DNA from: Zea mays
Taxonomy: Eukaryota > Streptophyta > Magnoliopsida > Poales > Poaceae
DNA length: 64,000 nucleotides
Assembly (NCBI RefSeq): GCF_902167145.1
Contig: NC_050098.1
Location: 116,350,207-116,414,206, forward strand
Reading direction: 5' to 3'
The notes under the pieces were generated by a model. The model ran no database searches and was not told where the DNA came from. It saw only the letters and a program-made list of their open reading frames with translations. Positions 30,206 to 42,889 of the stretch are shown in pieces; the first letter of the stretch is position 1; each line of letters opens with the position of its first letter. Made by a program: the position numbers and the translations under genes.

Positions 30206-31204
30206 ATGGCTCGTCTTAGACACACCGCACGGAAGTCCGTCATCCCCTTCTTACCCTCCCGCCTTGCTGAGCGTCCGCTTCGCCGTCCCGTGGCCAGAAA
30301 GTCCAGTCACTTGGAGAGGCTGCACCACCGCCTGCATGAGGAGCAGGAACGTCGACGACAGGAGCAGCATGGCTCTTCTTTCTCGCTCCAGCAGGAGATA
30401 GAGTCTGTGAGGAGCTGCTCCCCTGTGCTTCCCCTGGAGGCGCCCCCTACACCACCAATGGACGCCCCAGCCTCTAGAGTAGCTGCTGGAGGAGACCCAG
30501 ACGATGGAGGTGGCGACGACAGCTCGAGCCACGACACCGTCTTTTCTGCTGACCAGGAGCCGGAAGGATGGGTTGCTCGACCCATCACTCGCGACGCTGC
30601 TCGCGGGTGTCACTTCCACGATGCGCTCGACACCCTGCTACGTCAGGCACTTAACCGGCATACTTGGTCCATCGAGTATCGCTGTGTGGTCTACCAGCAC
30701 AGTCGCGGGGTCTACCCGGACCGCTGGGAGGCGACTTGCTTGGTGTGCCGTCCGGAGAACAGTCTCTAGGGTGCGGAGGCCTGCTCAGAGCACTATTCTA
30801 TCTCTGAGCGGGACTCAGCTGAGGCGGCCATGCAAGATGCCGCACGGCGTGCGCTTTCGCACTACTGCTCGGTTCTCGGTGGGGTAGCTGACGGTCTCAA
30901 CCTGAAGTATTACCCCCGCCGTCCATCTGGCAGCACAGGAGGCGTGATTGTCTCACCTGTTGGCGATGACAATCCTAGGTTGAGCAACACAGTCAACCTA
31001 GCCGCCGTGCTAAACACGGAGCTGGACCATGCACTAGACGAGCTGAGTAGGGCTCATGCTGAGATCGCCCTGCTGTGGGCTGAGCGCGTGGAATGTCGTC
31101 ACCTGGATGATGGTTCCCCGCTCCCGTCGGGACTTAGCACCCGTACCGCTCACCTCGGCGTGGACACCAGTCTTATGGCAATCCCGACTGCAAGACCAAG
31201 ATAA
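30206..31204 (+). pseudogene. Extra ORF upstream of chromovirus gag, unknown function
   Basis: ATG 30206 (MARLRHTARKS) to TGA/TAA-bounded end at 31204, 332 codons, with one in-frame TAG at 30767-30769. An Arg-rich head with a charged helix (HHRLHEEQERRRQEQ) and an acidic linker are followed by a more ordered C-terminal half (NRHTWSIEYRCVVYQHS, DRWEATCLVC, SISERDSAEAAMQDAARRAL). Similar unnamed proteins occur in grass Tekay-type elements (from memory, not checked). It lies between PBS and gag, in the same direction. Role unknown; it is not the Gag, which follows separately. Confidence 0.65.
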
Positions 31205-31626
31205 ATCTAGAACCATAGATCGTCAGAATTGGATCTTGTAATTAATACAAAATATATATACGTAGAAGCTACAGTCTTAGCGTTAGTCTCGCTTTTAGTT
31301 AGTCTTAGTTAGACAGGGTAGTTTGCTATATCCTGTGCATTTATGTTTGTCATGATGAACTATGTTTGATTTGGATCTTTGTAATGACTGTCACCAGAGT
31401 GTGGGTATCCCCTACATTTTGGTTTACCGGTTATATGTTAAAGGAGTTAGCTATTTAGTTGGGAAGCCTTTTGTTCCACTTTCCTCTTTATCTAAGAAGC
31501 TGTGTTGGTCTGTTTTGGAGATCAGTGAAGATGCTCATCTGTTCAGTGTTGCTGAATAATTCTATACCCTTTTCTTATGCTGCAAGATTTGCAAGATCAG
31601 TTCTGATGTATGGTTGCATTCTGTAG
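31205..31626 (+). other. Leader between extra ORF and gag
   Basis: AT-rich spacer of 422 bp. No gene seen. A TTTTTCTTATGCTGCAAGATTTGCAAG-type pyrimidine/TGCAG stretch lies near 31568-31590, ahead of the gag ATG, and could serve as a splice acceptor; this is weak. Confidence 0.4.
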
Positions 31627-33393
31627 ATGTCAGAGAACAGGCGCAGAGGAGGAAGGCGTGCTCAGCAGGAGCAAGCCGCTCAGCAGGATGAGGTGCCCCA
31701 GCAACAGCAGCTGCCACCCCCGCCCCCGATGTCGATCGAGCAGATGTTTCTAATGCAGACTCAGGCAGTCCAAGCCATCGGTCAGACTCTGGCCACCATT
31801 CAGCAGCAGCAGCAGCAGGCCCCACCTCAGCCTCAGATGCCTAGGGACAAACGTGCTGAATTCATGAGAGGTCATCCACCAACGTTCGCTCACTCTTCTG
31901 ACCCCATGGATGCTGAAGACTGGCTGCGCACTGTGGAGCGAGAGTTGCATACCGCTCAGTGCAATGACAGGGAGAAAGTCCTGTATGGTCCCCGTCCGTT
32001 GAGAGGAGCAGCTCAGTCATGGTGGGAGTCTTATCTCGCCACCCATGCCAACCCCGACACCATCACCTGGGAAGAGTTCAGAGGTAGCTTTCGTCAGTAC
32101 CATGTTCCTGCAGGTCTGATGACAGTGAAGAAGGAGGAGTTCCTGGCCCTCAAGCAAGGGTCATCGTCTGTTAGTGAGTACCGGGACAGGTTTCTGTAGT
32201 TGTCTCGCTATGCTCCTGAAGATGTCAACACCGACGCCAAGCGACAGTATCGTTTCCTGAGAGGCTTGGTCGACCCTCTTTAGTACCAATTGATGAATCA
32301 TACCATCCCGACATTCCAGCACTTGATTGACAGAGCAATCATGACAGAGAGGAAGCGTAAGGAGATGGAGGATCGCAAGCGCAAGATCAGTGGACCCCCG
32401 CCTGGAAGCAGCAATCGTCCTCGTTTCTCAGGCAATCAACCTCAGTAGTTCAGGCAGAACCAGTGTCCACCTCAGTAGCATCAGCAGTTCCAAAGGCAGT
32501 ATCCTCAGCATCAGTATCAGAATCGTCAGAACAATCAGTCAGGAGGAGCTCAGTTTCAGAGGCAGAATCAACAGACACCTTGTCTTCCTGCCCCAGTAGC
32601 CCAGCAGAACAGTCAGGCAGCACCAGCTCAGGTTGGAAATAGAGCATGTTTCCACTGTGGAGAGCAAGGCCATTGGGTGATGCAATGTCCGAAGAAGGCA
32701 GCCCAGCAGCAGTCAGGCCCCAATGCCCCAGCGAAGCAGAACGTGTCTCAGCCTGGAGCAGGCAACCGCTCTCAGCCGCGCTATAATCATGGGAGACTGA
32801 ACCACTTGGAGGCTGAAGCAGTTCAGGAGACCCCCGGCATGATAGTAGGTATGTTCCCAGTCGACTCCCATATTGCAGAAGTGTTATTTGATACTGGAGC
32901 AACGCATTCTTTCATTACTGCATCATGGGTAAAAGCACATAATCTTCCAATAACTGCCATGTCAACCCCCATTCAAATTGACTCAGCCGGTGGTAGAATT
33001 CGAGCCGATAGCATTTGTCTGAATGTATGTGTGGAAATAAGGGGGATAGCATTTCCCGCTAACCTCATAGTAATGGGTACTCAGGGAATAGATGTCATCC
33101 TGGGGATGAATTGGCTAGATAAGTATCAGGCAGTTATCAGTTGTGATAAGAGGACAATCAAGTTGGTGTCCCCACTAGGAGAGGAAGGGGCGACCAAGTT
33201 AGTCCCGCCTGAGCCGAAGAAAGGAAGTTGTAATCAGATGGCTGTCGATAGCAATGAAGCAAACCCAATTGAGAGTATCAAGATTGTGTCTGAGTTTCCA
33301 GATGTGTTTCCCAAGGACTTATCGGGTATGCCACCAGAGCAGAAAGTTGAATTTGCCATAGAGCTTCTTCCTGGAACCGCCCCCCATCTTTAA
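31627..33393 (+). pseudogene. gag: Chromovirus gag and protease
   Basis: ATG 31627 (MSENRRRGGRRAQQE), Gln-rich head, Gag core (AEDWLRTVERELHTA, GAAQSWWESYL, TWEEFRGSFRQYHVPAG), Gln-rich linker, CCHC knuckle CFHCGEQGHWVMQC (near 32647) and protease LFDTGATHSFI (near 32886). Four in-frame TAG codons, at 32197, 32281, 32446 and 32476, all where Gln is expected. Near 33385 a C-run (GCCCCCC) is one base too long and shifts the frame before RT. Confidence 0.88.
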
Positions 33394-34888
33394 GAGAGCT
33401 TAGAGAATATCTGGACCAGAGTTGGTTGAAATTAAGAAGCAGATTGATGAGCTATCAGAGAAAGGTTACATTCGGCCAAGCACCTCGCCTTGGGTCGCCC
33501 CTGTCCTATTTGTGGAAAAGAAAGATGGCACCAAAAGGATGTGTATCGATTATCGAGCTCTAAATGAGGTCACGATCAAGAACAAGTACCCTTTGCCTAG
33601 AATAGAAGACTTGTTCGACCAATTGAGAGGAGCCAGTGTGTTCTCCAAGATAGATCTGAGGTCAGGTTATCATCAGCTCAGGATTCGACCTTCAGACATT
33701 CCGAAGACGACATTCACTACCAAGTATGGGTTGTATGAGTTCACAGTGATGTCTTTCGGTCTAACCAATGCACCGGCCTTCTTCATGAACTTGATGAACA
33801 GTGTATTCATGGATTACCTTGACAAGTTTGTGGTGGTATTCATTGATGACATTCTGATATACTCTCAAAGCGAAGAAGAGCATGCAAGTCATTTGAGGAT
33901 GGTATTGCAGAGATTGCGAGAGCACCAGCTGTATGCAAAGTTGAGCAAGTGCGAGTTCTGGATCAGTGAAGTCCTGTTCTTGGGTCATATAATCAACAAA
34001 GAAGGATTGGTTGTGGATCCGAAGAAAGTGGCAGACATTCTGAACTGGACAGCGCCAATAGATGCCCGAGGAATCAAGAGCTTCATTGGAATGGCCGGAT
34101 ATTATCGGCGATTCATTGAAGGATTTTTGAAGATTGCGAAACCAATGACAGCGTTGCTAGGCAACAAAGTTGAGTTCAAGTGGACTCAGAAATATCAAGA
34201 GGCCTTCGAAGCGCTGAAAGAGAAGTTGACTACGGCGCCTGTCTTAGTCTTGCCTGATGTGCACAAGCCCTTCTCGGTGTATTGCGATGCTTGTTACACT
34301 GGTTTGGGATGTGTGTTGATGCAAGAGGGAAGAGTTGTGGCTTACTCGTCCCGACAGCTGAAGGTTCATGAGAGGAATTACTCAATCCATGATCTAGAGT
34401 TGGCAGCAGTGGTTCACGCACTGAAGACATGGAGGCACTACCTGTATGGACAGAAATGCGATGTTTACACAGACCACAAGAGTCTGAAGTACATATTCAC
34501 TCAGTCAGAGTTGAATATGAGGCAGCGAAGATGGTTAGAGCTGATCAAAGACTATGAGTTGGAGATCCATTACCATCCAGGCAAAGCGAACGTAGTGGCA
34601 GATGCTTTGAGCAGAAAGAGTCAAGTCAATCTTATGGTCGCTCGTCCGATGCCTTATGAGTTGGCCAAAGAGTTTGACAGGTTGAGTCTCGGATTTCTGA
34701 ATAATTCGCGAGGAGTCACAATTGAGTTGGAACCTACCCTGGAGCGGGAAATCAAAGAAGCGCAGAAGAATGATGAGAAGATCAGTGAGATCCGGCGACT
34801 GATTCAAGATGACAGAGGCAAAGATTTTTGGGAAGACGCAGAAGGTGTGATATGGTTCAAAGACCGCTTGTGCGTTCCCAATGTCTAG
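33394..34888 (+). pseudogene. pol: Chromovirus reverse transcriptase and RNase H
   Basis: Open from 33422 to TAG 34886-34888. [55 protein letters not shown] and catalytic FIDDILIYS (near 33840). RNase [35 protein letters not shown] and YTDHKSLKY. All main motifs are present, so this is the best-preserved enzyme segment of the window. Confidence 0.92.
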
Positions 34889-36175
34889 TCTATTCGGGAA
34901 TTGATTCTCAAGGAAGCTCATGAGACAGCCTATTCGATTCACCCTGGTAGTGAGAAGATGTATCAGGATCTGAAGAAGAAATTCTGGTGGTACGGAATGA
35001 AGAGGGAAATCGCAGAGCATGTGGCTATGTGTGACAGTTGTCGGCGGATCAAGGCGGAGCACCAGAGACCAGTTGGATTGTTGCAACCGTTGCAAATTCC
35101 TCAGTGGAAATGGGATGAAATCGGTATGGATTTCATAGTCGGATTGCCTCGCACTCGAGCCGGCTACGATTCCATTTGGGTAGTGGTGGACTGCTTAACC
35201 AAGTCAGCCCACTTCATACCTGTCAAGACCAACTACAGCAGTGCAGTATTGGCAGAGCTGTATATGTCTCGGATCGTTTGTCTTCACGGTGTGCCAAAGA
35301 AGATAGTATCAGACAGAGGAACGTAGTTCACCTCTCATTTCTGGCAGCAGTTGCATGAAGCCTTGGGCACACATCTGAATTTCAGTTCAGCTTATCATCC
35401 ACAAACAAATGGTCAGACCGAAAGGACCAATCAAATCCTTGAAGACATGTTGAGAGCCTGTGCGTTGCAAGATCAGTTCGGATGGGACAAGCGATTGCCT
35501 TATGCAGAGTTCTCCTATAACAACAGTTACCAGGCTAGCTTGAAGATGTCACCATTTCAAGCGCTTTATGGGAGGAGTTGTAGAACTCTGTTGCAATGGG
35601 ATCAGCCTGGAGAAAAGCAAGTGTTTAGGCCAGACATTTTGCTTGAAGCCGAAGAGAACATAAAAATGGTCCGAGAGAATCTGAAGATAGTGCAATCAAG
35701 GCAGCGAAGCTATGCAGACACAAGAAGAAGAGAGCTGAGTTTCGAAGTCGGAGACTTTGTCTATCTAAAAGTGTCACCGATCAGAGGAGTCAGAAGATTC
35801 GGAGTCAAAGGCAAGCTAGCACCCCGCTACATTGGTCCGTATCAAATTCTCGCAAGGCATGGAGAGGTGGCCTATCAGCTCAGTCTGCCAGAAAATTTGT
35901 TTGCTGTGCATGATGTCTTTCATGTGTCTCAGTTGAAGAAGTGCTAGCGTGTGCCAGAAGAGCAGTTGCCAGTGGAAGGTCTGGAGGTTCAGGAGGACTT
36001 GACCTACACAGAGAAACCAGCGCAAATCCTTGAGACGGCAGACAGAGTCACCCGAAGGAAGACCATCAGAATGTGCAAAGTCAGATGGAATCACCACTCT
36101 GAGGAAGAAGCAACTTGGGAGCGCGAAGATGATCTAATGGACAAATACCCTGAGCTCTTTGCTAGCCAACCCTGA
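34889..36175 (+). pseudogene. pol: Chromovirus integrase with chromodomain
   Basis: Same frame as RT, broken by TAG at 34886, 35324 and 35945. Zinc-binding part ends MCDSC. Core: GMDFIVGLP (D), VSDRGT then stop then FTSHFW (D; the Gln after GT is TAG), and HPQTNGQTERTNQ (E). GPY/F-type region IGPYQILARHGEVAYQL. The C-terminal chromodomain (RKTIRMCKVRWNHHSEEEAT, WEREDDLMDKYPELF) ends at TGA 36173-36175. Chromodomains of this group are thought to guide integration towards modified heterochromatin. Confidence 0.9.
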
Positions 36176-36211
36176 ATCTCGAGGGCGAGATTCTTTTAAG
36201 GGGGATAAGTT

Positions 36212-38804
36212 TGTAACGCCATGAATTTGGGGGTAGAATTTTTTCTTCTTTTCTCTCACCAAATTCGGGCGTTACTCTCTTTTCTCTTCCTGATTTGCTC
36301 TTTCTTCCCAATTTCAAACCAGTATAGTGACAAGTGTCCGTGTCGTGTATGAACAAAGACCTAAGTGTCATGGGTGTTGCATCATGCCGAAGCACATTTC
36401 TTTGTCTGATATTGCGTGTTCGTCTCATTCTGTCTCGGTTTTCGGTTCGCGATTGGAGCCCGTGTCGTGCGTCTCGGATTGGGTCGTGCGTGTTGTGGGT
36501 TTCGATCCGTGAAGTGGCCCGGCCCAACCCAGCCCAGCCCGGCCTGGCCCTGCGCGCCCCTGGCGCCCACACCCCCCCCGTGCGCCCCCTCCTCCTCTCC
36601 CTCTCTCATTTGGATTCCCCGCGCAACAACCTCCCTCTCCCTCTTCCACCTCTCCCCGTGGTGCCCTAGGGATTGGGGACGGCGATCACCGGAATTTGGA
36701 TCCCGAGGTGAGCTCCCCTCCCCTCCCCTTCCCTTCTCCTCTCTCTCCCTCTCCCTCCCCTTCTCTTCCCTGCCCCCCTGCCCCTCCCCCGCGCTAGCCC
36801 CCTGCCCCTCCCCCGCGCGGCGGCGCTCGCCCGCCTCCGCCCCGGCCCTCCCCCGCGGCGGCGCTCGCCCGCCCCTGCCCCTCCCCCAGCGCGGCGGTGC
36901 TCGCCCGCCCCCGCCCCGGCCTCCCCCATGGCGGCGCTCGCCCCCCCGCCTTGGCCCCGCGGCGGCGCCCGCCCCTGCCCTCTCCCCGCGGCGGCGCCCC
37001 CGGCCCCGGCGTGGTCCGCCTGCCCTTGCCCCGACGCGGCCTCCCCTGCCCCCGGCGCGGCCCCGACCCCCAGCGCGGCCCCTGCCCCCGGCGCGCAGCT
37101 CCCTGCGCGCAGCCTCGGCCCCCTACGCGTGGCGTCCCAGCTCCCGGCGTGACTCGCGTGGCCTCGTTTACCCCCTAACGCGTTCCCGCGTGTGTAAACC
37201 CACACGCGCGGCGATTATTTCTGGTTTGTAGTTGATTTCAAACTCCGTTAGTTAGCGTGCTGCGTCGCGCGCCTCATCGCGCGACGATTCTTTTAGTTTA
37301 TATTTATTAAAGTGTTGTGTCGCGCGCTTCGTCGCGCGACAATCTATTTAAATTTCAGGTTGTTTAAGGTGCGATGTCGCGCGTCCAAACGCGTGACGTT
37401 CCACTTTAAACTTAGCTCTGTTGGAGTATGTCGTCGTGCGCTTCGTCGCGTGATGCTTAACGTCTATTTATAATTAGTGCAAGCGTCTCGTTGGGCGCTT
37501 TGTCGCGCAGCGAGTCATTTACTTCTTAATGCAATCTAAATGTCGTGTCGTATGTCTCGACGTGCGGCCACTCCCTTTCATTCATCTTCAATTGTTTATA
37601 ATGATTAAATGTGGAACTTGACTTTACTTTATGTCAAACGTAGTATTCAAATTAATTCCTTTCCATTAAGCGAGTAGTTTGATTTACAATCTTGTAACGT
37701 GATCGTTTCTCGACTGTCTTTTTCTCTTTCTCTCTTAGCCTTAATTACGAACCCGCGTGGAACGTCTGTTTACTTACTGCATTCTATTGTATGGTGTACT
37801 GTTCTTTTGTATTAAATATGTGGATGTATGTATGTTTGCGCTCGCATAGAGAACGATCTGGTTAAGGAGCCCGAAGAACTCGTAGGAGAAGCCCCTGAGC
37901 AGCAGTCGGTTGGTGGAGGCAAGTGTCCCTTGACCTATCTCTGTCCTATTCATTCTTTAATTCACCTCCCGCATTACACATTTATGCCTAAGGATTGACT
38001 AGCTTTGTTATCCATGTCCTTGTTTACCTATTTGGGTTGGATTATTATTGCTTAGTCTTATGCTATTGCTCAACTATAATCAATGAACATGATGAGAATG
38101 ATCGATGATACGCTGTTTTCCCCTCTTTTATTATGATGTTATATTTGTGGCCTTTAAGGGGGCTCGAGCGGTTTCTCGAGTGCCTCTCCGTAAGGACCTG
38201 TTCTTTGGATGACCACCCGGGAAAACAGTGCAACCATGAGGGTGGAATAGGGTGCCCTTAGCTGAATAATTAGAGGATCCTGGATGTAGTTCGCTTAGCC
38301 GTCGTGCCGTTAGTGGGGCTCGGTGTATGCGGCTCGCTCTGCCAAGGTTGATTTGTCCCTTGGGGAGGAATGCGGTACATTTAGGAAACCTAACGGGCGG
38401 CTACAGCCCCGGGGAATCTTTGTAAAGGCTACGTAGTGATGCCCTGCTGGGTCACCTTGGTAGTGATCAATGGAGAGTCATGATCTTCGGGCAGAAAGGG
38501 AATCACGACTTGTGGGTAAAGTGCACAACCTCTGTAGAGTGTTTGAAAACTGATATATCAGCCGTGCTCGCGGTTATGAGCGGCCAAGAAAGCTCCAGTG
38601 ATTAGTGGTACTTGATCAGAGATGTTCGGTTTGCAGGTGGCAATGAGATTGATGGTTCTTGGTAGTGACTCTGGTAATGGTAAGTAGTACTCTTTCCGTT
38701 TAGAAAGGAGTACGTTTGGGTTAATAACGTGGGTTAAATCTAAAACTTGGCTTTCTCTACTAGTAATAATGATCTGACCAACTAAAAGCAATTGCTTGAC
38801 TTAC
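36212..38804 (+). repeat. 3' LTR of the chromovirus, truncated
   Basis: Starts TGTAACGCCATGAATTTGG after the purine tract. Same layout as the left LTR, but with a shorter GC-rich block (36715-37150), the same CGCGCGAC palindromes (37255-37520) and an intact middle (37585-38355) that the left copy has lost. Ends at the CTTAC microhomology 38800-38804. Confidence 0.88.
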
Positions 38805-40542
38805 ACCTATTGCAAATCACAACATGTTCCACACAAGAGCTTGATTTATTAGCTATTTCTAACTTGGTATTTAAATCATCATTAATACTCTTTAAGCTAG
38901 AAATAGATTCATGGCATGTAGATAATTCACATGAAAGCATTTCATTTCTTTCAACTTCTAAAGCAAGAGAATTTTGCGCACTAACAAATTTATCATGCTC
39001 TTCATATAAAAGATCCTCTTGCTTTTCTAACAATCTAATTTTCTCATTCAAAGCATCAATTAATTCATTGATCTTATCAATTTTAGTTCTATCTAAACCT
39101 TTGAATAAGCTTGTGTAGTCTACTTCATCATCACTAGACTCATCATCACTTGAAGAAGCATACGTAATAGTACTTCGAGTACTTACATTCTTCTCCTTTG
39201 CCATGAGGCAGGTGTGATGCTCGTTGGGGAAGAGAGACGATTTGTTGAAGGCTGTGGCGGTGAGTCCTTCGTCGTCGGAGTCGGACGAAGAACAATCCGA
39301 GTCCCATTCTTTTCCAAGGTGTGCCTCTCCCTTAGCCTTCTTGTAAACCTTCTTGTTCTCTCTCTTCCCATTCTTTCCTTGTTCCTGGTCACTATCATTG
39401 TCAGGATAGTTAGCAATAAAGTGACCAATCTTACCACATTTGAAGCAGGAGCGCTTTCCCTTCGTCTTGCTCTTGTTGGGATGCTCCTTGTGACCTTTGA
39501 GCGTTGTCTTGAAGCGCTTGATGATGAGGGCCATTTCATTCTCATTTAGCCCGGCCGCCTCAACTTCCGCCACCTTGCTAGGTAGCGTCTCCCTGCTACT
39601 TGTTGCTTTGAGAGCAACGGTTTGAGGCTCGTGGATCGTCATTGGGCCATTCAACACCTCATCAACATATCTTGCCTCCTTGATCATCATTCGCCCGCTT
39701 ACGAAGTTTCCGAGTATTTCCTCGGGCGTCATCTTGATGTACCTAGGATTCTCATGAATAGAGTTTACAAGATGAGGATCAAGGACAGTGAAGGACCTTA
39801 GCATAAGTCGGACGACGTCGTGGTCCGTCCATCTCGTGCTCCCATAGTTCCTTATCTTGTTAACCAGGGTCTTGAGCCTATTGTACATTTGAGTTGGCTC
39901 CTCTTGCCTGATCATCGCGAACCTTCCTAGTTCGCCTTCCACCAACTCCATCTTGGTGAGCATGGTGGCGTCGTTCCCCTCATGCGAGATCTTGAGGGTG
40001 TCCCAAATCTGCTTGGCGTTATCCAAGCCGCTCACCTTATTGTACTCTTCCCTGCACAAGGATGCTAAAAGAACAGTAGTAGCTTGTGCATTTTTATGGA
40101 TTTGTTCATTGATAAACATGGAGTTATCCGAACTATCAAATTGCATTCCATTTTCTACTATCTCCCATATACTTGGATGAAGAGAGAACAAGTGGCTACA
40201 CATTTTGTGACTCAAAAATCCGTAGTCCTCTCCATCAAAGTGTGGAGGTTTACCAAGTGGAATGGAAAGCAAATGAGCATTGGAATTATGCGGAATACGA
40301 GAATAATCGAAAGAAAAGTTTGAGTTAACCGTTTTCTTTTTCTCCTTGTATTTGTCGTCCTTTTGAGAAGAGGAAGATTCATCGCTGTCGTAGTAGACAA
40401 TCTTCTTGATGCGCCTCTTCTTCTTTCCATCCTTCTTCTTTTGACTTGAGCCAGAGTCATTGGCTTTGTCGTCCCTTGGCTCGTTGAAGATGGACTCCTT
40501 CTCATTGTCGTTGACCACCATACCCTTTCCCTTAGGATCCAT
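38805..40542 (-). pseudogene. gag: Copia copy D gag, 3'-truncated
   Basis: ATG 40542 (MDPKGKGMVVNDNEKES), open through the Gag core (FDYSRIPHNSNAHLLSIPLG; EEPTQMYNRLKTLVNKIRNY) and knuckle (CFKCGKIGHFIANY; the last Cys is Tyr) to VVICNRCK, where it is cut at 38805 by fusion to the chromovirus LTR. The lost fourth Cys would weaken zinc binding. Confidence 0.9.
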
Positions 40543-40592
40543 CTCTTCGGGCAATTAGTCCCTTTCGTGAAGAGAACGCCTCTGATACCAAT

Positions 40593-41825
40593 TGAGAGCA
40601 CCTAGAGGGGGTGAATAGGTGATCCTGTAAAAACTTGAAACTTATAGCCACAAAACTTGATTATGTGTTAGTAGACTAAATAGCAAGCTCTTGTGAACAC
40701 AAGTATCACAGAAAAGCAATCACAAAAGACACGTGAGTTATCCCGTGGTTCGGCCAAGTACAACACTTGCCTACTCCACGTTGTGGCGTCCCAATGGACG
40801 AGGGTTGCACTCAACCCCTTTCAAGTGATCCAAGGATCCACTTGAATACCACAGTGTTTCTTTCTTTCACTATATCCCATTCGCGAGGAATCTCCACAAC
40901 TTGGAGCCTCTCGCCCTTACAAATGATGATCACAAAGAAGCATGAATGTAAGGGAGGGAAAAGCAACACACACAAGTCTCAAAAGCAACAGCTCAAACAC
41001 ACACACTAGTCACAACTTGAGCTCTAAGTTCACACACGGAGTTCTCAACTCAATAGGAGCTCAAATTGCTATCACAAAGAATCAAACGCGCTAGAATGAA
41101 GTATTGGTGCTTAGAGATGATCAAGGAATGCTTGGTGTACTCCATGCGCCTAGGGGTCCCTTTTATAGCCCCAAGGCAGCTAGGAGCCGTTGGAAACAAT
41201 CTGGGAAGGCAATCCTTGCCTTCTGTCGTGTGGCGCACCGGACAGTCCGGTGCACCACCGGACATGCACTGTTCACTGTCTGGTGCAGATCACCTTCCTA
41301 AACTGGCGCAGCCGACCGTTGAAGATTTGGAGCCGTTGGCGCACCGGACACTGTCCGGTGCACACCGGACAGTCCGGTGCCCCATCAGACCGTTGGCTCG
41401 GCCACGCGTCACGCGCGGATTGCGCGGCCGACTGTTGGCTCACCGGACAGTCCGGTGCACCACCGAACAGTCCGGTGATTTTTAGCCGTACGCCGCCGAC
41501 GAAATCCTGAGAGCGGCCAGTTTGACCAAAGCCAGCCTGGCGCACCGGACACTGTCCGGTGCACCACTAAACAGTCCGGTGCACCCAGACTGCGCAGAGT
41601 CTTGGCTGCACAGCCAAGTCTTTTTTTCTTTTGTCTTTTCTCTGATTCTAGCACTTAGACAAATATGTTAGTACACAAAAAAACAATGTACTAAGTCTAG
41701 AATCATACCTTTGTGTTGATTTGCACTTCATTCACCATTTGGCACAGTTTAACACTTAGACCATTTGTGTTGGCACTTAATCACCAAAATACTTAGAAAT
41801 GGCCTAAGGGCACATTTCCCTTTCA
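40593..41825 (-). repeat. 5' LTR of copy D
   Basis: 1,233 bp, same family as the LTR of copy B, with PBS at 40581-40590 (minus TGGTATCAGA). TATA box on minus near 41157-41168 (TATAAAAGGG). Contains at least five ACCGGACAGTCCGGT-type palindromes (for example 41341-41382). CTAAT follows at 41826-41830 as one half of a possible target duplication. Confidence 0.9.
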
Positions 41826-42889
41826 CTAATGCAATTCTTCTCGGATTATAGCACTCTGTCTAGTTGGTCTTGTATCTTTTTTTAATTCTAAATTAACTTA
41901 AAAATAATATGGATGTCATGGTTGACAAAACATTGAGCATAATAAGGAAACCAAACAAAGCAAATACTGTAATTTCTAGTTCTAGCAAAGATAAAGGAAA
42001 TCACCAGAACAATCTCCCATGCAAAAGCACCACTGTCACGAGCAGCAATTCCACGCTCGTTGCTTGGGATAGCAAAAGCATCCTATGAGCAAACAAGTAA
42101 AATCAACACACCAGAAATGTAAATATATTGCACTGCGATATAAACGAAAATATGTAGTATCAGATATGGAAAAAATTCTCAGAGATCAAATATATGGTCA
42201 TAAGAAGAAAAGTGAAAACATGTATAGAAAAATAACTGAGGTATCAATGTATAATGTTATGTACTGAAAGGCATAGCATGAAGAAGGATAGGGACACATA
42301 TAGTACTCATTTTGCATGGCACATCTACTTCCATATTTGGGAGCAAGCAAATAGATGGTTTCATTGAAGATCCAGAGTATCAATTAAGCCCACCCTAGCA
42401 ATCATGCTACAATCATGATGTTCATTGCTCCTAGAAGGGTCTGAATGACTAATTCACAGCAGAGACTGCGAATGAATATGCTAGTCCAGACAATTCAAGG
42501 TGTTAACAACGATTAAAAAATAAGAATAGAAGATATTCAGATTATACTGATATGTGGTGATGAATTAAAATTCAAGACACCCACAACAAATGCCAACAAG
42601 AAATTCAAACTCTAAGGCGCATGATGGTATAAGAAAAATCAAGAGTAATCAAAAGAATAATTACCAATATTGACCAATTACTAAAAACTACCACCTATGT
42701 GTTGACAAACATAGGAATAAAATTATAACAAAAGGCAGTGAGAGACCTTTTTTCTCTTGTGAGGGCATCATTGTTAGCACAAAGCTCGGCACATATTCCC
42801 ATGGCACAGTCATTGTATACATCCCAAAGTCCATCCTTATGACCGACTCCAATAGATATCGGATTCACATTCCCATTTTAGGATGTACA

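Larger units (their letters stand above)
27331..38804 (+). mobile_element. Tekay/Del-type chromovirus (Gypsy), right LTR truncated
   Basis: LTR ends are TGTAACGCC ... GTGACA. Order: 5' LTR 27331-29945, PBS 29950, an extra ORF, gag, PR-RT-RNaseH, integrase with C-terminal chromodomain, purine-rich tract (about 36198-36205) and 3' LTR from 36212. The chromodomain and the long LTRs indicate the Tekay/Del clade. The 3' LTR ends at 38800-38804 inside LTR sequence (partner position about 29502) and is fused to Copia gag, so about 440 bp of LTR and the right target duplication are missing. Every in-frame nonsense codon at an expected Gln or other sense position in pol/gag is TAG, apart from those caused by the frameshift near 33385. 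Confidence 0.9.
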
